Part shown: positions 42,121-54,496 of the stretch, piece after piece
Position numbering within the stretch: position 1 is the first letter of the stretch
How the letters are laid out: each line of letters opens with the position of its first letter
Origin: Magnolia sinica
Taxonomy: Eukaryota; Streptophyta; Magnoliopsida; Magnoliales; Magnoliaceae
NCBI RefSeq assembly: GCF_029962835.1
Contig: NC_080584.1
Coordinates: 79,202,862 to 79,266,861, forward strand
Direction of reading: 5' to 3'
Length of the DNA stretch: 64,000 nucleotides
The notes under the pieces: generated by a model
The model's input: only the letters and a program-made list of their open reading frames with translations
Told to the model about the DNA's origin: nothing
Database searches by the model: none
Position numbers and translations under genes: made by a program

Positions 42121-44505
42121 TGTTCACACCCCAAGTGCAGGGTTGTGATGTAGTAATAAACTCGGTAAGACCGAGGTCGAATCCACAGGGACTGATACCT
42201 GTACGTTATCTGAAACCAAGTAGAACTAGAACTAGACTAAGATGTGATCTAAACCAAATAGAATTTAGGAAATAATTGTGGAATAATTATTTAAAACTTT
42301 AAGGAATTCAGAGGACGAAAACTAGGGATTCAGAGGATCCACTTGTAGAGATCAGGGAGATCGTATGCCACTATCACAAATTATGAAAATTTACTGAACT
42401 GCCATTGATATAGGTTTCAAGAGATGAAAGGTGTATGAATTAGAATGGATTCCATCACCAAACCATGCCCAGGAGACAAAGCTAACAACAGAATTAAACT
42501 AATTACCAACCACATCAACATGCTATGAAAATCAAGAAAGGGTACCATCATCCTACCATGCCCAGGAGACGATGGGGAACAACAGGGCTTCCTGACGTCA
42601 TACACATAAAAAGAGTAGGAACATGCTCAAAGTCATCGCAGACCCATTGTAATTTCGGTCACAACAGACCATTAAAAACTAAGAAAAAGATTCCTTTAAT
42701 AATCAACTATATCAACTTCAGTTTAGAAATTTAAATTAAAGGCATAAAGTAGGTTCTCCCATCTCGCTACAAGCTTCACCTCTTAGCCCTAGCTAAGAGG
42801 ATTAGCCACGCATGGATGGGCTAGATCTCATCAGAAATTTGAGAAGAAAAGCATAATAAAAAGAAAAACAAAGAAAAAAAACCTTCTTTCTTCTCTCCCT
42901 GTCTTTCTCTCTCTCCTGTCAGATCTCAACCCAAGCTCCTTCAATCCCTGATCGTGCACAGCAGCAGCAACTGCTCCACGTTCGGCAGCCAATCCGTTTT
43001 CCTTCCCACGTTCTCCACAGCAGCCCCAAAACTTCCTATTTTCTGTTCTTTTCTTTTATCCTCACGTTCCAGCCGTGCATAGCAGAAAACCACAGAAAAA
43101 AAAACTCCCTTTTTCTTCCCTCCTTTTCTCCTGCTGTCCCTGCTCAAAAAAACCGATCTCTTCCAGCAACCTTAGCAAAAAAAACTGCTGCTCTTCCTCC
43201 AGCCGTGAATAACATGAATCGATCCCTTCCAAACCGAGCCTCCTCCCTTTTTATCTTTCTTCTCACCTCCCTTCTGTGGATCCTGGCAGGACTCAGCTGC
43301 AGAAGCTGGGACTCCTTGTATGTAGAGAGGAGGTCCGTGCGAAAGGCCGGAAATCGCGGACGAGTTGGGTGCGAAGACGCACAGCAGCCAAACTCGTGGT
43401 CTTCTCCTCTTCTTCTTCTTTGCTTTCCTTCCAAAAGGACAACGTCCTCTGGAAGATTTCTGGCCCACCTACATGATGAACGGCTCGGATCATCGAGAAG
43501 GGCAATGATGGTGGCCCACTGAGTTTCGTCCGCAAGCTCTGTTAGCGAACAGAGCTTGCGCAGACCTTGCACTGGGCTGTCGGTGGAGCCCATAAACACT
43601 GTAATAAAGAGAATCCTCTCCGTTCATTCGACTCGTGGTGAAAAAACAGTAAGAAACACGCATTTTTTCTTGATTTTAGTGTGGCCCACCGTATCTTCTA
43701 CTCCGCCGTTCATCATACATTGAACGGTTAGGATTATGCAGAACCTTCCATGGTGGTAAAAAGACACCTAGGCGAGGGTCTACCCCAACCTCTCGTCACA
43801 ATGGACGGTCCAGATCTTCGTAATAAGCGCTGATTGGGGCCCACTGCTGGAAAACGGACGGACAGCGTCCGTCCGCTGTTGCTGCGGAAGAAGAAGACGG
43901 GTCAGCCCGTCTTTGACCGGGCTGACCGTCCGGTGCGGCGCGGGCAGCGGTGCACTCTGTACACGCGCTGTGTATATAGAGTCCAGTGTGATGATCGTGA
44001 GAAATCTGCTCCGTCCATCCGCTTTGACACGTGGTTTAAACCGTGTAGAACAATTTTGAAGCATATCCGGATATCAGGCGGGCCCCACAGACTGATTAAA
44101 GGGCTGATCTGTCCATTTGGGCCACTTCCACAGTGATCCAGGGGCTGAAATTTTACGTGTACGGTTTATTTATGGTCCTCAAGCCACGTGTGAAGTTTCG
44201 AACTGATCAGATGGTGGGAACCCTATGATCTTGCATTTTGGACACTTTTCAGGCCACTTGAGCTTCGATTCCTCGATTTCCGCGGACCCCTGGTGTATAA
44301 TTTCGTCGCTCTTGGTCTTCTGGAGTCCGTCCCCTGCTTTAGTGTCATCAGATCGGTAAATCCATGCTTTTTAGTGTCCTTTCCCAGTCCAAGCTCATGA
44401 AGACGCCCTGCATCACAAATTCAATTAAATTAGGCTATTAAACGGTGTCATGCTTGTAAATTCATGCAATAAATGGGTCTGATATGCAATATTTGACCCT
44501 TAACA
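42121..44505 (-). repeat. 3' LTR (element orientation) of Athila-like element
   Basis: 2385 bp, TGTTCACACC to CCTTAACA. Contains several strong hairpins (43531-43560; 43900-43927). Open frames inside it recur in the other LTR by duplication and have no protein homology. Confidence 0.93.
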
Positions 44506-44847
44506 CAACCCCCAACCAGCATTTTGCTAGTCCCGAGCAAAGTATGCGAAAAATTAGTTGAGAATTACAGGAGAATTTCTATGAACTCGAGTGATTTGGA
44601 AAAACAATCTAGATATTCAGAATTCAACAATTCATGAATGTTGGGCCTTACTCTCCCCTAGACTCAAACACACGATAAACTTCATTCAAAGTATTAGTCC
44701 CTTAATTAGAAATAATCCTAAACCTTGAGTTCCACAGATGTAAAGTGTAATCCCAACTTTCAACATTAATATTCAATTCTTTCTTTCAGGGTATCGTTGG
44801 TAATCAACAAGAGAATTCATAATAACCAAAGCTTACCTCAAAAATCA

Positions 44848-44897
<50 letters not shown>

Positions 44898-45819
44898 CTA
44901 ATAACCAAGAAGGGGAATGAAGTCCACACTTATAGGGAGCAAACCTATAGTGAAGATTCTTTGCCTAACCTTTTTCAACGGTATCTCTTCCTTTTAATTG
45001 ATCTTGACGGGCAATTGTTCCAGTTGGTTCCTTCTATGCTTACTGATCACCAAATTAACCCTTCAGTTTCAAACTGAAATCTTAATGTGTAAGCGAGATG
45101 TGACATGTGAAATCATGACTCAATCAATGTTTACAACTTCTAATCATGGATTAATAATTAAACTTAACTGTGAAATCTAACGAGCAACTGAATCCAAGAG
45201 CAGTAAATCACCAATATTCCATATCTTGTAATTCTAAATCAAAGATGGTCGTCCAATCACTTTGAATTCACTAGAAAGTCCAGAAAAAATTTAAAAATTT
45301 TCACAATTTTTGCTCAAGAAAATACTGATTAGGTAACCTAATCTCCCACCCCCAACTTAAAAGCTACATTGTCCTCAATGTAAAGGATAAGAGTATGGAA
45401 TGCGCATAGGACAACAAAAGTAAAGAAAGAGTGAAGGGAAGATAGTACCTGGATGACGAATCGTGAGAGACTTTTCAAGAGATCGCAGCATGGAATCCGG
45501 TCAGCACGAGAGAGAAAGTGACACAGAACTAACAAAAATAAAATCCTACCTATACCACTTTCGCAGGTGCTCTCGATTGCATTTAGCGCATGCAACAAGC
45601 CTTTAAACCCCTAGGTTACCCCTAGTGGACGAGTTGTAGTCTCGTGAGGGTTTGCAGTAATGTTACCCACAAACATTGAACTTGCTAGGAAAATGAAATA
45701 AGTTGAAAAGCTGGGTTGCCTCCCAGGAGCGCTAAGTTTACGTCTTCAGCCAGACCAAAGCAACTACCATAATCCTATGAAAGCGATAAACCTACCTATA
45801 CCTCCATCAGACTAGGAGA
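44506..45819 (-). other. Athila-like element, untranslated region after pol
   Basis: No coding homology; an env-like gene, present in some Athila members, is not seen. A GGTTGGGGGTTG tract next to the LTR (44506-44517) is the likely polypurine tract. A run of about 42 T (44851-44892) interrupts it. Confidence 0.6.
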
Positions 45820-46880
45820 TCAGTCCTGGTAAACAGGATCAGTCAGAGGCATGGACATGTCCTCTGAATCAAATTTCTCGACAAATGGCTTTAAACGATG
45901 TCCATTTACTTTAAACTCCTTGCCATTGTCGGAATCTCTTATCTCGACAGCCCCATGAGGATAAGCAGTAACAACAATGTAAGGGCCGGTCCAACGAGAT
46001 CGAAGCTTACCCGGAAAGAGATGTAATCGAGAATTATACAAAAGGACTTTCTGGCCTGGCGTGAATGATTTTCGTAGAATATGTTGATCATGAAACGCCT
46101 TCATCCTGTCCTTGTAAATTCTCGAATTCTCGTATGCGTCGTTCCGGATTTCCTCCAGTTCATTCAATTGAAGTTTGCGTAGTGAGCCAGCGTTGTCCAG
46201 ATTGAAATTAAGATTTTTGATCGCCCAGTACGCTTTATGTTCCAGCTCCACAGGCAAGTGACAAGCTTTCCCATAGACAAGTCTAAAGGGAGACATTCCA
46301 ATAGGAGTTTTAAAGGCAGTACGGTATGCCCATAAGGCATCGATCAATCGGATTGACCAATCCTTACGATCAGGGTTAACCGTTTTCTCCAAAATGTGTT
46401 TAATCTCCCTATTGAAAATCTCAGCTTGTCCACTTGTCTGTGGATGGTATGGGGTGCTCACCTTATGAGAGATACCGTATTTCTTCATTAAGCTCTCGAA
46501 TGGTCTATTACAAAAGTGTGAGCCCCCATCACTAATGATGGCTCGAGTTACGTTCCGAATCGAGAAAGGATGTTCTCTTTTAAGAATTTAATGACCGTGC
46601 GATGGTCATTCTTTCGACACGGAATCGCTTCAACCCATTTAGTGACATAATCCACTACGAGCAAAATATACAGATTTCCAAACGATTGGGGGAATGGTCC
46701 CATGAAATCGATGCCCCAAAGAATCAAATGCTTCAATGATAAGGATGGGATTCAAAGGCATCATATTTCGACGGACAATGCTCCCAATTTCGACAACGCT
46801 CACAAGCTTTGCAAAACTCATGAGTATCCCTAAACATAGTGGGCCAAGAAAAGCCACACCATAATCTTGGCCGTGGTCTT
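45820..46880 (-). pseudogene. Athila-like integrase
   Basis: Segments in different frames: a zinc-finger part (CERCRNWEHCPSKYDAF near 46760-46820), the core start ([16 protein letters not shown] near 46680-46730; [18 protein letters not shown]), then SRFGT with a frameshift, and a 222-codon open segment (46488 to 45820) beginning [21 protein letters not shown] and running through [24 protein letters not shown] to a C-terminal domain ([23 protein letters not shown]). The first two catalytic Asp positions fall in IDFMG and, in the shifted stretch, the segment after SRFGT; the Glu is in GQAE. The frameshifts prevent a single polyprotein. Confidence 0.88.
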
Positions 46881-48071
46881 TTAGCGGAAAAGTGACCACC
46901 ACAGCCTGGAGTGACAGAAGGAGATGATGCTCTGATGCTCATCGTCTGGTACACATCTCCTTAGAATTTGGTCTGGGCAATATTTAAATAAATAAGGATC
47001 ATCCCAGAAAAAGTTGCGCACCTCGGTGAAAAATTTCTTCTTATCTTGCGCAGTCCACTGTGTTGGTATGGCACCTGTAGCAAGATAATTAGCAATATCA
47101 GCAAACCAAGGTGAATGGGAGACTCTGAACAGCTGTTCATCAGGGAACATGTCATTGATATGAGTCGTCTCAAGGGACTCAGAGGTATTAAGGCGAGAAA
47201 GGTGATCGGCCACTACGTTCTCTACTCCCTTTTTATCTTTAATTTCCAAATCAAATTCTTGGAGTAGAAGGATCCATCGTATCAAGCGGGGCTTAGAATC
47301 ATTCTTAGAAAGAAGATACTTCAGTGCCGCATGATCTGTATAGATAATGATCTTGGATCCGATCAGGTAGGACCTAAATTTGTCCAAGGCGAACACTACG
47401 GCTAAGAGTTCCTTTTCCGTAGTCGAGTAGTTCACTTGGGCCGGATTTAGAGTTCTACTCGCGTAATGAATGACGTAGGGCTTCTTATCTTTTCTCTGGC
47501 CAAGGACCGCCCCAAGAGCATAATCAGAAGCGTCGCACATAAGTTCAAAAGGAAGGCTCCAGTCGGGTGGCTGCATGATAGGTGCAGTGGTTAACGTGCC
47601 TTTAAGCTTGGTGAAAGCTTCCTGGCACTGCTCAGTCCACTCGTACGGAGCATCCTTTTGAAGAAGATTACATAAAGGACGAGAGAGAAGACTAAAGTCC
47701 TTTATGAATCTCCTGTAAAATCCTGCGTGTCCTAAGAAGGATCGCACGTCTCTGATGTTCTTGGGTGGAGGTAGGTTAGAGATAAGATCGATTTTTGCCT
47801 TATCTACCTCGATTCCTTTGGACGAGATGATATGCCCAAGGACAATTCCCTTCTGAACCATGAAATGGCACTTCTCCCAATTAAGTACCAGGTTCTTTTC
47901 TTCACATCTTTTCAGCACACATTTAAGACTTTCCAAGCACTCGCTGAAAGATGGACCGTAAACAGAGAAATCATCCATGAAGACCTCTAGATATTGCCCC
48001 ACCATGTCAGAAAAAATACTAAGCATACATCGCTGAAAGGTGGCAGGGGCATTACATAGTCCGAATGGCAT
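46881..48071 (-). pseudogene. Athila-like RT (3' part) and RNase H
   Basis: A 396-codon segment. RT catalytic box [11 protein letters not shown] (MDD at residues 32-34) and the [13 protein letters not shown] block are intact. RNase H follows with its acidic residues visible: D180 in [15 protein letters not shown]221 in [11 protein letters not shown]246 in [12 protein letters not shown] and D289 in VVADHLSRL. It ends where integrase continues in another frame. Upstream RT homology lies across frameshifts in the interval 48072-48176 ([13 protein letters not shown], then [14 protein letters not shown]). The enzyme domains look well conserved, which fits recent activity of the family. Confidence 0.9.
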
Positions 48072-48176
48072 CCTTCGATAGGCAAAGGTGCCGTAAGGAC
48101 ATGTAAATGTGGTCTTTTCCTCGGATCTTTGTGGGCTATCTCTATCTGGTTGTAGCCCGAATACCCGCCAAGAAAA

Positions 48177-49274
48177 CTATAATAGGAATGACCAGCTAAC
48201 CTTTCCAGAATCTCTGATCAATGAATGGTAAGGAAAGTGGTCTTTCCTCGTGACGGTATTCAACTTCCCGTAGTCAATGCACATTCTCCAACCAAGAGTG
48301 ACTCTAGTTGGCACGAGTTCATTATTAGCATTGGCTACGATGGTGATTCCGGACTTCTTAGGGACCACTTGAGTTGGACTCACCCATTGACTATCAGATA
48401 TAGGGTATATAATACCCACATCCAATAGTTTAAGAACCTCGGCTTTAACCACTTCCTTCATATTTGGATTTAGTCTACGTTGTGGCTGCCGAGCGGTTTT
48501 TGCATTATCCTCAAGATATATGCGGTGAGTACAAATCGAGGGATCGATTCCCTTGAGGTCCGCTATCGTCCATCCTAGGGCTCCTTTATGCTCAATGAGA
48601 GTAGATATAAGCATACTCTCCTGTTCCTTCTCCAGGTGGGCAGAGATCACCACCGGATATGTCTCATCTTGACCCAAATATGCATATTTCAAATCAGAGG
48701 GCAAAGGTTTTAGGTCAAGCTTCGGCGGCTTGAGGTTAGACGGCAGAGGCACTACATCAGTTTGTGGTAATTCTTCAAATTGTGGCCTCCATCGGTTAAC
48801 TTCAAGTACCGGTGCAGTATCAAGCAAGGCGCACGTCTCCCTAATCATGTCATCATCAAAATCATGGGAGTGGGCCAGGCACGTCTCTAGATGGTCGGAG
48901 GATAAGGTCAGAGGTGTCGTATCTTCCACGAAAGAGTCAATCATGTTAATATCGTGGAAATCGTCATCATCCTCTGAATTGCTGCCGTTATTGAAAAAAA
49001 TGTTTGACTCCAATGTCAAATTTCCAAAAGACATGGTCATGATACCATTCCTGCAATTGATAATTGCGTTTGACGTGGCAAGGAATGGGCGACCAAGAAT
49101 GACGGGAATCTGAGTGCTCATGTTATTGATGGGTTCGGTGTCCAGGATGATAAAATCTACAGGGTAGTAAAATCTATCAACTTGGACCAACACATCCTCA
49201 ATTATCCCTCTTGGTACACGAACAGAGCGATCAGCAAGTTGTAGTGTGGTTAGGGTGGGTTTTAATTCACCCAA
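48177..49274 (-). pseudogene. Athila-like protease end, linker and RT start
   Basis: A 365-codon segment in the same frame as the gag-protease segment to its right, separated from it by a single TGA (about 49275-49280). It starts with the protease C-terminal part (LADRSVRVPRGIIEDVLVQV, PVILGRPFLATSNAIINC), continues through an acidic linker and reaches the RT N-terminal blocks (DLKGIDPSICTHRIYLED, VVPKKSGITIV, WRMCIDYGKLNTVTRKDHF). A frameshift at about 48215 turns the frame to SFLL and a stop. Confidence 0.88.
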
Positions 49275-49280
49275 ACCTAA

Positions 49281-50561
49281 TCATTTGTAGACCGAGTAAG
49301 GAATCAGATTGACGCTCGCTCCTAAGTCAAGAAGTGCGTGATCAATTCGATGGTTCCCGATTACACATGATATGGTTGGGCTACCGGGATCCTTGAATTT
49401 CTGCGGCACGTCTTGCTTCAGGATGGCGCTCACTTTCTCAGTCAAGAAGATTTTCTTTTGAATAATTTTCCGTTGCTTGGTCGTGCATAAGTCTTTTAGG
49501 AATTTGGCATATGAAGGTATCTGTTTAACGACATCAAGTAGAGGAATGTTGACTTTCACTTGTTTCAACACCTCTAGGATATCCTGAGAGTTAGAGAGAG
49601 GTTTTGGTGAAACCAACCGTTGGGGGAATGGAGCAACTGGCTTCTCTAGAAGTTCCGGTTCTACTTTTTGTGGGGCATCACTGGATCCATCATTGTTGTC
49701 CTCTTTTGGTTCTTGGGGCTTTTCGGGCCTAACCGGAAGAGTTTTATCAATGATCTTCCCACTCCTAAGAGTGGTGATGGATTTAGCATGCCCCATCTGA
49801 TTTGAAGAGCTGGGATCATTATTCTCGTACTGCGGTTTAGGATTGGGGAGAGGTTGTGCAGGAAGCATCCCCTTTTCTATAACCGTCATACGAGAATCTA
49901 TCTTTTGCATAAATTCTGTGATTCCTCGCATTGCCTGAGCCAGCTCTTGTATGGGATTTTGAACCGGTTCCTCTTGAGGTTTCACTTGATTTGGATTTTG
50001 ATTGAAGAAACCTGGAGGAGTCGCCGTTTGTCCATTCCTCCAACTAAAGTTTGGATGATTTTTCCAGCCAGGATTGTATGTGTTGGAGTTGGGTCCAGTA
50101 AAAGGTCTTTGATAGTTATTTACGGCATTGGCTTGTTCATTCAACACTCCTCGAAAGGCAGGTATTGTAGGACGGTTTTCAGTTGTGTGAATGTTGCAAT
50201 CACAGATGCCGCAAACAATTTCATTGACCTTATCCTTCTTTCCTTCCATGGCCTCAACTTTCCTTATGAGCGTAGTCACTTTACACTTGAGATCATCCTC
50301 TTCTTTCAAGAGATATAATCCACCTTTCTCCTTTAATTGAGTCGGCCTAGACGTGGTGTTCGACTTTGGGTAATAGTCCCAAGATTGTGTTTTTTCAGCC
50401 AAACTATCAAGGTAGTCCCATACCTCGTCGATATCTTTATTAATGAACTCTCCATTACACATTGTCTCGACCATTTGGCGCATGGAAGATGTCAGTCCAT
50501 CATAGAAAAAATTTGTAATGCGCCACGTTTCAAATCCGTGTTGTGGGCATGAATTGACCAA
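49281..50561 (-). pseudogene. Athila-like gag C-terminal part and protease
   Basis: A 426-codon segment. It begins with the gag block CPQHGFETWRITNFFYDGL, passes a Cys/His-poor linker rich in Pro and Gln, and ends with the protease active-site block ALLDLGASVNLIPYSVYK, in which the Asp of DLGAS is present. In an active element gag builds the particle and protease cleaves the polyprotein. The frame is joined to the upstream gag segment only through two closely spaced frameshifts (about 50562-50640). Confidence 0.88.
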
Positions 50562-50616
50562 ATCTTTGAACCTTTCCCAACATTGGAAGAATGTTTCATC
50601 TTCCTTTGGGCAAAGT

Positions 50617-51195
50617 TCATGATCGCTTTCCTGAGGGAATCCTTTTATGATGTGGGAAGAATTTTTTTATGAATTCCCTCTGCATGTCGTTCCATGTGCC
50701 AATGGATCTAGGACGTAGTGAATGTAACCACGTCTTAGCTTTCTCTTTTAAGGAAAAAGGAAAGAGTTTCAGCCTAATTGTATCCTCAGATACATTAGGA
50801 AAACATAATGTAGCTATTATCTCATCGAACTCTTTCAAATGTAAATATGGACTTTCAGATTCAAGTCCATGGAATTTGGGAAGGAGTTGGATAACTCCTG
50901 GCTTGATGTCCATTTGTCCTGTATTTTCAGGAAAAATCATGCATGAGGGCGTACTCACTCCCGCCGGTTGTAGAAAATCTCGTAAAGTACGAGGCGGGGG
51001 TGCCTGTTGCACCTCATTCTCATCTTGGGTATCCTCCACCCTGGGTGGAAGTAGAGGAGGTTGGTGTTCAGCCATCACTTCAGTTAACTCAGGGGATTTC
51101 GAGCGGTGTCTAGTCCTGCGATGGATAGTCAACCCCTCAACCACTCCTCCTTCAGTCAAGAGACGTCGAGTGTCGTCACGGGCCCACTTGGGCAT
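50617..51195 (-). pseudogene. Athila-like gag, N-terminal part
   Basis: 192 codons. The retrotransposon gag domain is clear (IQLLPKFHGLESESPYLHLK, FDEIIATLCFP, IRLKLFPFSLKEKAKTWLHS, FIKKFFPHHK). A frameshift after FFPHHK leads to a premature stop; the next gag motif NFAQ is in a second frame and KEDETFFQCWERFKDL in the third. The Met of MPKWARDD is the first in frame and lies about 770 bp inside the 5' LTR boundary, a normal leader length for this lineage. Confidence 0.88.
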
Positions 51196-51966
51196 GAAAC
51201 ACTCGCAGCCCTCAATTCAAAGCCTAATCCTAAAGAAGGAAAAAAGAAAATCTAAAACGAAAGAGAGGGAGAATTGGAAAGGAATTACCAAATTGAAGCT
51301 CCTAAGTTAAGGACCTGCAAAATAAAACAAAAATAAGTTAGATTCTATAAAGGAGAGAAACGATACTTTAAAAGAAAAATAACAGTAAATTAATTTCTAA
51401 AAGAAGGTATTCTTTAAAGAAAAACGGAAATTTCTAAAGTAAACTAGGAAAGCCTAAACTAAAAAGTAAATTACTACAAGAAAATTGAAAAATAGAGAGT
51501 AGGGAAGGAGTGTACCAAAATAGAGATTTCTATCTTAAAGGCCTACAAAATAGGAAGGTTAGTTTCTAAACAAAAATCCTAAAAATAAATTAAGAAACAG
51601 AATTAGATTCAAAAAGTGTTAGAATTAGAAAGTTAATAGAACCAAAATAGAAAGTCAATTTCTAAATAACCTAAATTTCTAAAAATAAACTATTTCCTAC
51701 AGAACAGAGGATACTAGAATTAGAAAGTTTCTAAAATCTAAACCCTAATTTTATAAAAAGAAAAAGTAGAGAATTTAGGAAAGAATTACCAATTTAGAGA
51801 TTTTATGTCAGGATCCTACAAAACAGGAAACAAGTTAGTTCTAAAAATCAAATAGAAATAAAAATCTAAAACTAAAGTTAATAAAATCCTAATCTTATCC
51901 TAATTCTAAAACTAATTAATTTCAGAAAATCGTAACTATCAGTCCCCGGCAACGGTGCCAAAAACT
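51196..51966 (-). other. Athila-like 5' leader
   Basis: A/T-rich, built of many short repeats of AAATTTCTAAA and AACTAGG type; no frame. Contains the primer-binding site at its right end. Confidence 0.7.
51944..51963 (-). other. tRNA-Asp-type primer-binding site
   Basis: On the minus strand TTTGGCACCGTTGCCGGGGA stands two to three bases after the 5' LTR. It differs by one base from the usual Athila site complementary to tRNA-Asp (TGGCGCCGTTGCCGGGGA). Confidence 0.85.
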
Positions 51967-54362
51967 TGTTCACACCCCAAGTGCAGGGTTGTGATGTAGT
52001 AATAAACTCGGTAAGACCGAGGTCGAATCCACAGGGACTGATACCTGTACGTTATCTGAAACCAAGTAGAACTAGAACTAGACTAAGATGTGATCTAAAC
52101 CAAATAGAATTTAGGAAATAATTGTGGAATAATTATTTAAAACTTTAAGGAATTCAGAGGACGAAAACTAGGGATTCAGAGGATCCACTTGTAGAGATCA
52201 GGGAGATCGTATGCCACTATCACAAATTATGAAAATTTACTGAACTGCCATTGATATAGGTTTCAAGAGATGAAAGGTGTATGAATTAGAATGGATTCCA
52301 TCACCAAACCATGCCCAGGAGACAAAGCTAACAACAGAATTAAACTAATTACCAACCACATCAACATGCTATGAAAATCAAGAAAAAATGGTACTGTCAT
52401 CGACCATGCCCAGGAGACGATGGGGAACAACAGGGCTTCCTGACGTCATACACATAAAAAGAGTAGGAACATGCTCAAAGTCATCGCAGACCCATTGTAA
52501 TTTCGGTCACAACAGACCATTAAAAACTAAGAAAAAGATTCCTTTAATAATCAACTATATCAACTTCAGTTTAGAAATTTAAATTAAAGGCATAAAGTAG
52601 GTTCTCCCATCTCGCTACAAGCTTCACCTCTTAGCCCTAGCTAAGAGGATTAGCCACGCATGGATGGGCTAGATCTCATCAGAAATTTGAGAAGAAAAGC
52701 ATAATAAAAAGAAAAACAAAGAAAAAAAACCTTCTTTCTTCTCTCCCTGTCTTTCTCTCTCTCCTGTCAGATCTCCAGCCGTCTGCCCAAGCTCCTTCAA
52801 TCCCTGATCGTGCACAGCAGCAGCAACTGCTCCACGTTCGGCAGCCAATCCGTTTTCCTTCCCACGTTCTCCACAGCAGCCCCAAAACTTCCTATTTTCT
52901 GTTCTTTTCTTTTATCCTCACGTTCCAGCCGTGCATAGCAGAAAACCACAGAAAAAAAAACTCCCTTTTTCTTCCCTCCTTTTCTCCTGCTGTCCCTGCT
53001 CAAAAAAACCGATCTCTTCCAGCAGCCTTAGCAAAAAAACTGCTGCTCTTCCTCCAGCCGTGAATAACATGAATCGATCCCTTCCAAACCGAGCCTCCTC
53101 CCTTTTTATCTTTCTTCTCACCTCCCTTCTGTGGAGTCCTGGCAGGACTCAGCTGCGGAAGCTGGGACTCCTTGTATGTAGAGAGGAGGTCCGTGCGAAA
53201 GGCCGGAAATCGCGGACGAGTTGGGTGCGAAGACGCACAGCAGCCAAACTCGTGGTCTTCTCCTCTTCTTCTTCTTTGCTTTCCTTCCAAAAGGACAACG
53301 TCCTCTGGAAGATTTCTGGCCCACCTACATGATGAACGGCTCGGATCATCGAGAAGGGCAATGATGGTGGCCCACTGAGTTTCGTCCGCAAGCTTTGTTA
53401 GCGAACAGAGCTTGCGCAGACCTTGCGCTGGGCTGTCGGTGGAGCCCATAAACACTGTAATAAAGAGAATCCTCTCCGTTCATTCGACTCGTGGTGAAAA
53501 AACAGTGATAAACACGCATTTTTTTCTTGATTTTAGTGTGGCCCACCGTATCTTCTACTCCGCCGTTCATCATACATTGAACGGTTAGGATTATGCAGAA
53601 CCTTCCATGGTGGTAAAAAGACACCTAGGCGAGGGTCTACCCCAACCTCTCGTCACAATGGACGGTCCAGATCTTCGTAATAAGCGCTGATTGGGGCCCA
53701 CTGCTGGAAAACGGACGGACAGCGTCCGTCCGCTGTTGCTGCGGAAGAAGAAGACGGGTCAGCCCGTCTTTGACCGGGCTGACCGTCCGGTGCGGCGCGG
53801 GCAGCGGTGCACTCTGTACACGCGCTGTGTATATAGAGTCCACTGTGATGATCGTGAGAAATCTGCTCCGTCCATCCGCTTTGACACGTGGTTTAAACCG
53901 TGTAGAACAATTTTGAAGCATATCCGGATATCAGGCGGGCCCCACAGACTGATTAAAGGGCTGATCTGTCCATTTGGGCCACTTCCACAGTGATCCAGGG
54001 GCTGAAATTTTACGTGTACGGTTTATTTATGGTCCTCAAGCCACGTGTGAAGTTTCGAACTGATCAGATGGTGGGAACCCTATGATCTTGCATTTTGGAC
54101 ACTTTTCAGGCCACTTGAGCTTCGATTCCTCGATTTCCGCGGACCCCTGGTGTATAATTTCGTCGCTCTTGGTCTTCTGGAGTCCGTCCCCTGCTTTAGT
54201 GTCATCAGATCGGTAAATCCATGCTTTTTAGTGTCCTTTCCCAGTCCAAGCTCATGAAGACGCCCTGCATCACAAATTCAATTAAATTAGGCTATTAAAC
54301 GGTGTCATGCTTGTAAATTCATGCAATAAATGGGTCTGATATGCAATATTTGACCCTTAACA
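51967..54362 (-). repeat. 5' LTR (element orientation) of Athila-like element
   Basis: 2396 bp, nearly identical to the other LTR. Differences include an 8-base insertion (CAGCCGTCTG against AACC region near 52775) and scattered single-base changes. Confidence 0.93.
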
Positions 54363-54496
54363 ATGGACACACCATACCGAGGAGGAGGCTACTTGAGAAA
54401 CAGAAGCTAAAGTCCGTAAGAATTACCCACAAATCCTCGAGAGTACGAAAAGGTACAAATTTCAGGGGAAAATTTTTTTCTTTAAGGGGGGTAGAT
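54363..54496 (+). pseudogene. Gypsy pol, part 3: C-terminal tail and polypurine tract
   Basis: After the TSD copy the host gypsy reading resumes: a tail of the type HHT-EEAT followed by REYEKVQISG in another frame, then AAGGGGGGTAGAT, the polypurine tract, and the LTR start TGTAACGTCCC. It completes the interrupted pol of 35430-42120. Confidence 0.75.

Larger units (their letters stand above)
42121..54362 (-). mobile_element. Complete Athila-like Ty3/gypsy element
   Basis: 12,242 bp with LTRs 42121-44505 and 51967-54362, TG/CA ends, a perfect 5-bp TSD, a tRNA-Asp-type primer site and gag-pol on the minus strand. Only about a dozen substitutions and a few small indels separate the 2.4-kb LTRs by eye, so it is a recent insertion. 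Its coding part nevertheless carries several frameshifts and a stop. Length, tRNA-Asp primer and DLGASVNLIPYSVY protease identify the Athila lineage. Confidence 0.95.

Noticed and set aside
43144-43599. Several overlapping open frames of 60-150 codons in the Athila-like LTR, duplicated at 53000-53455
   Set aside because: They appear twice only because the LTR is duplicated; no domain, and frames overlap on both strands.
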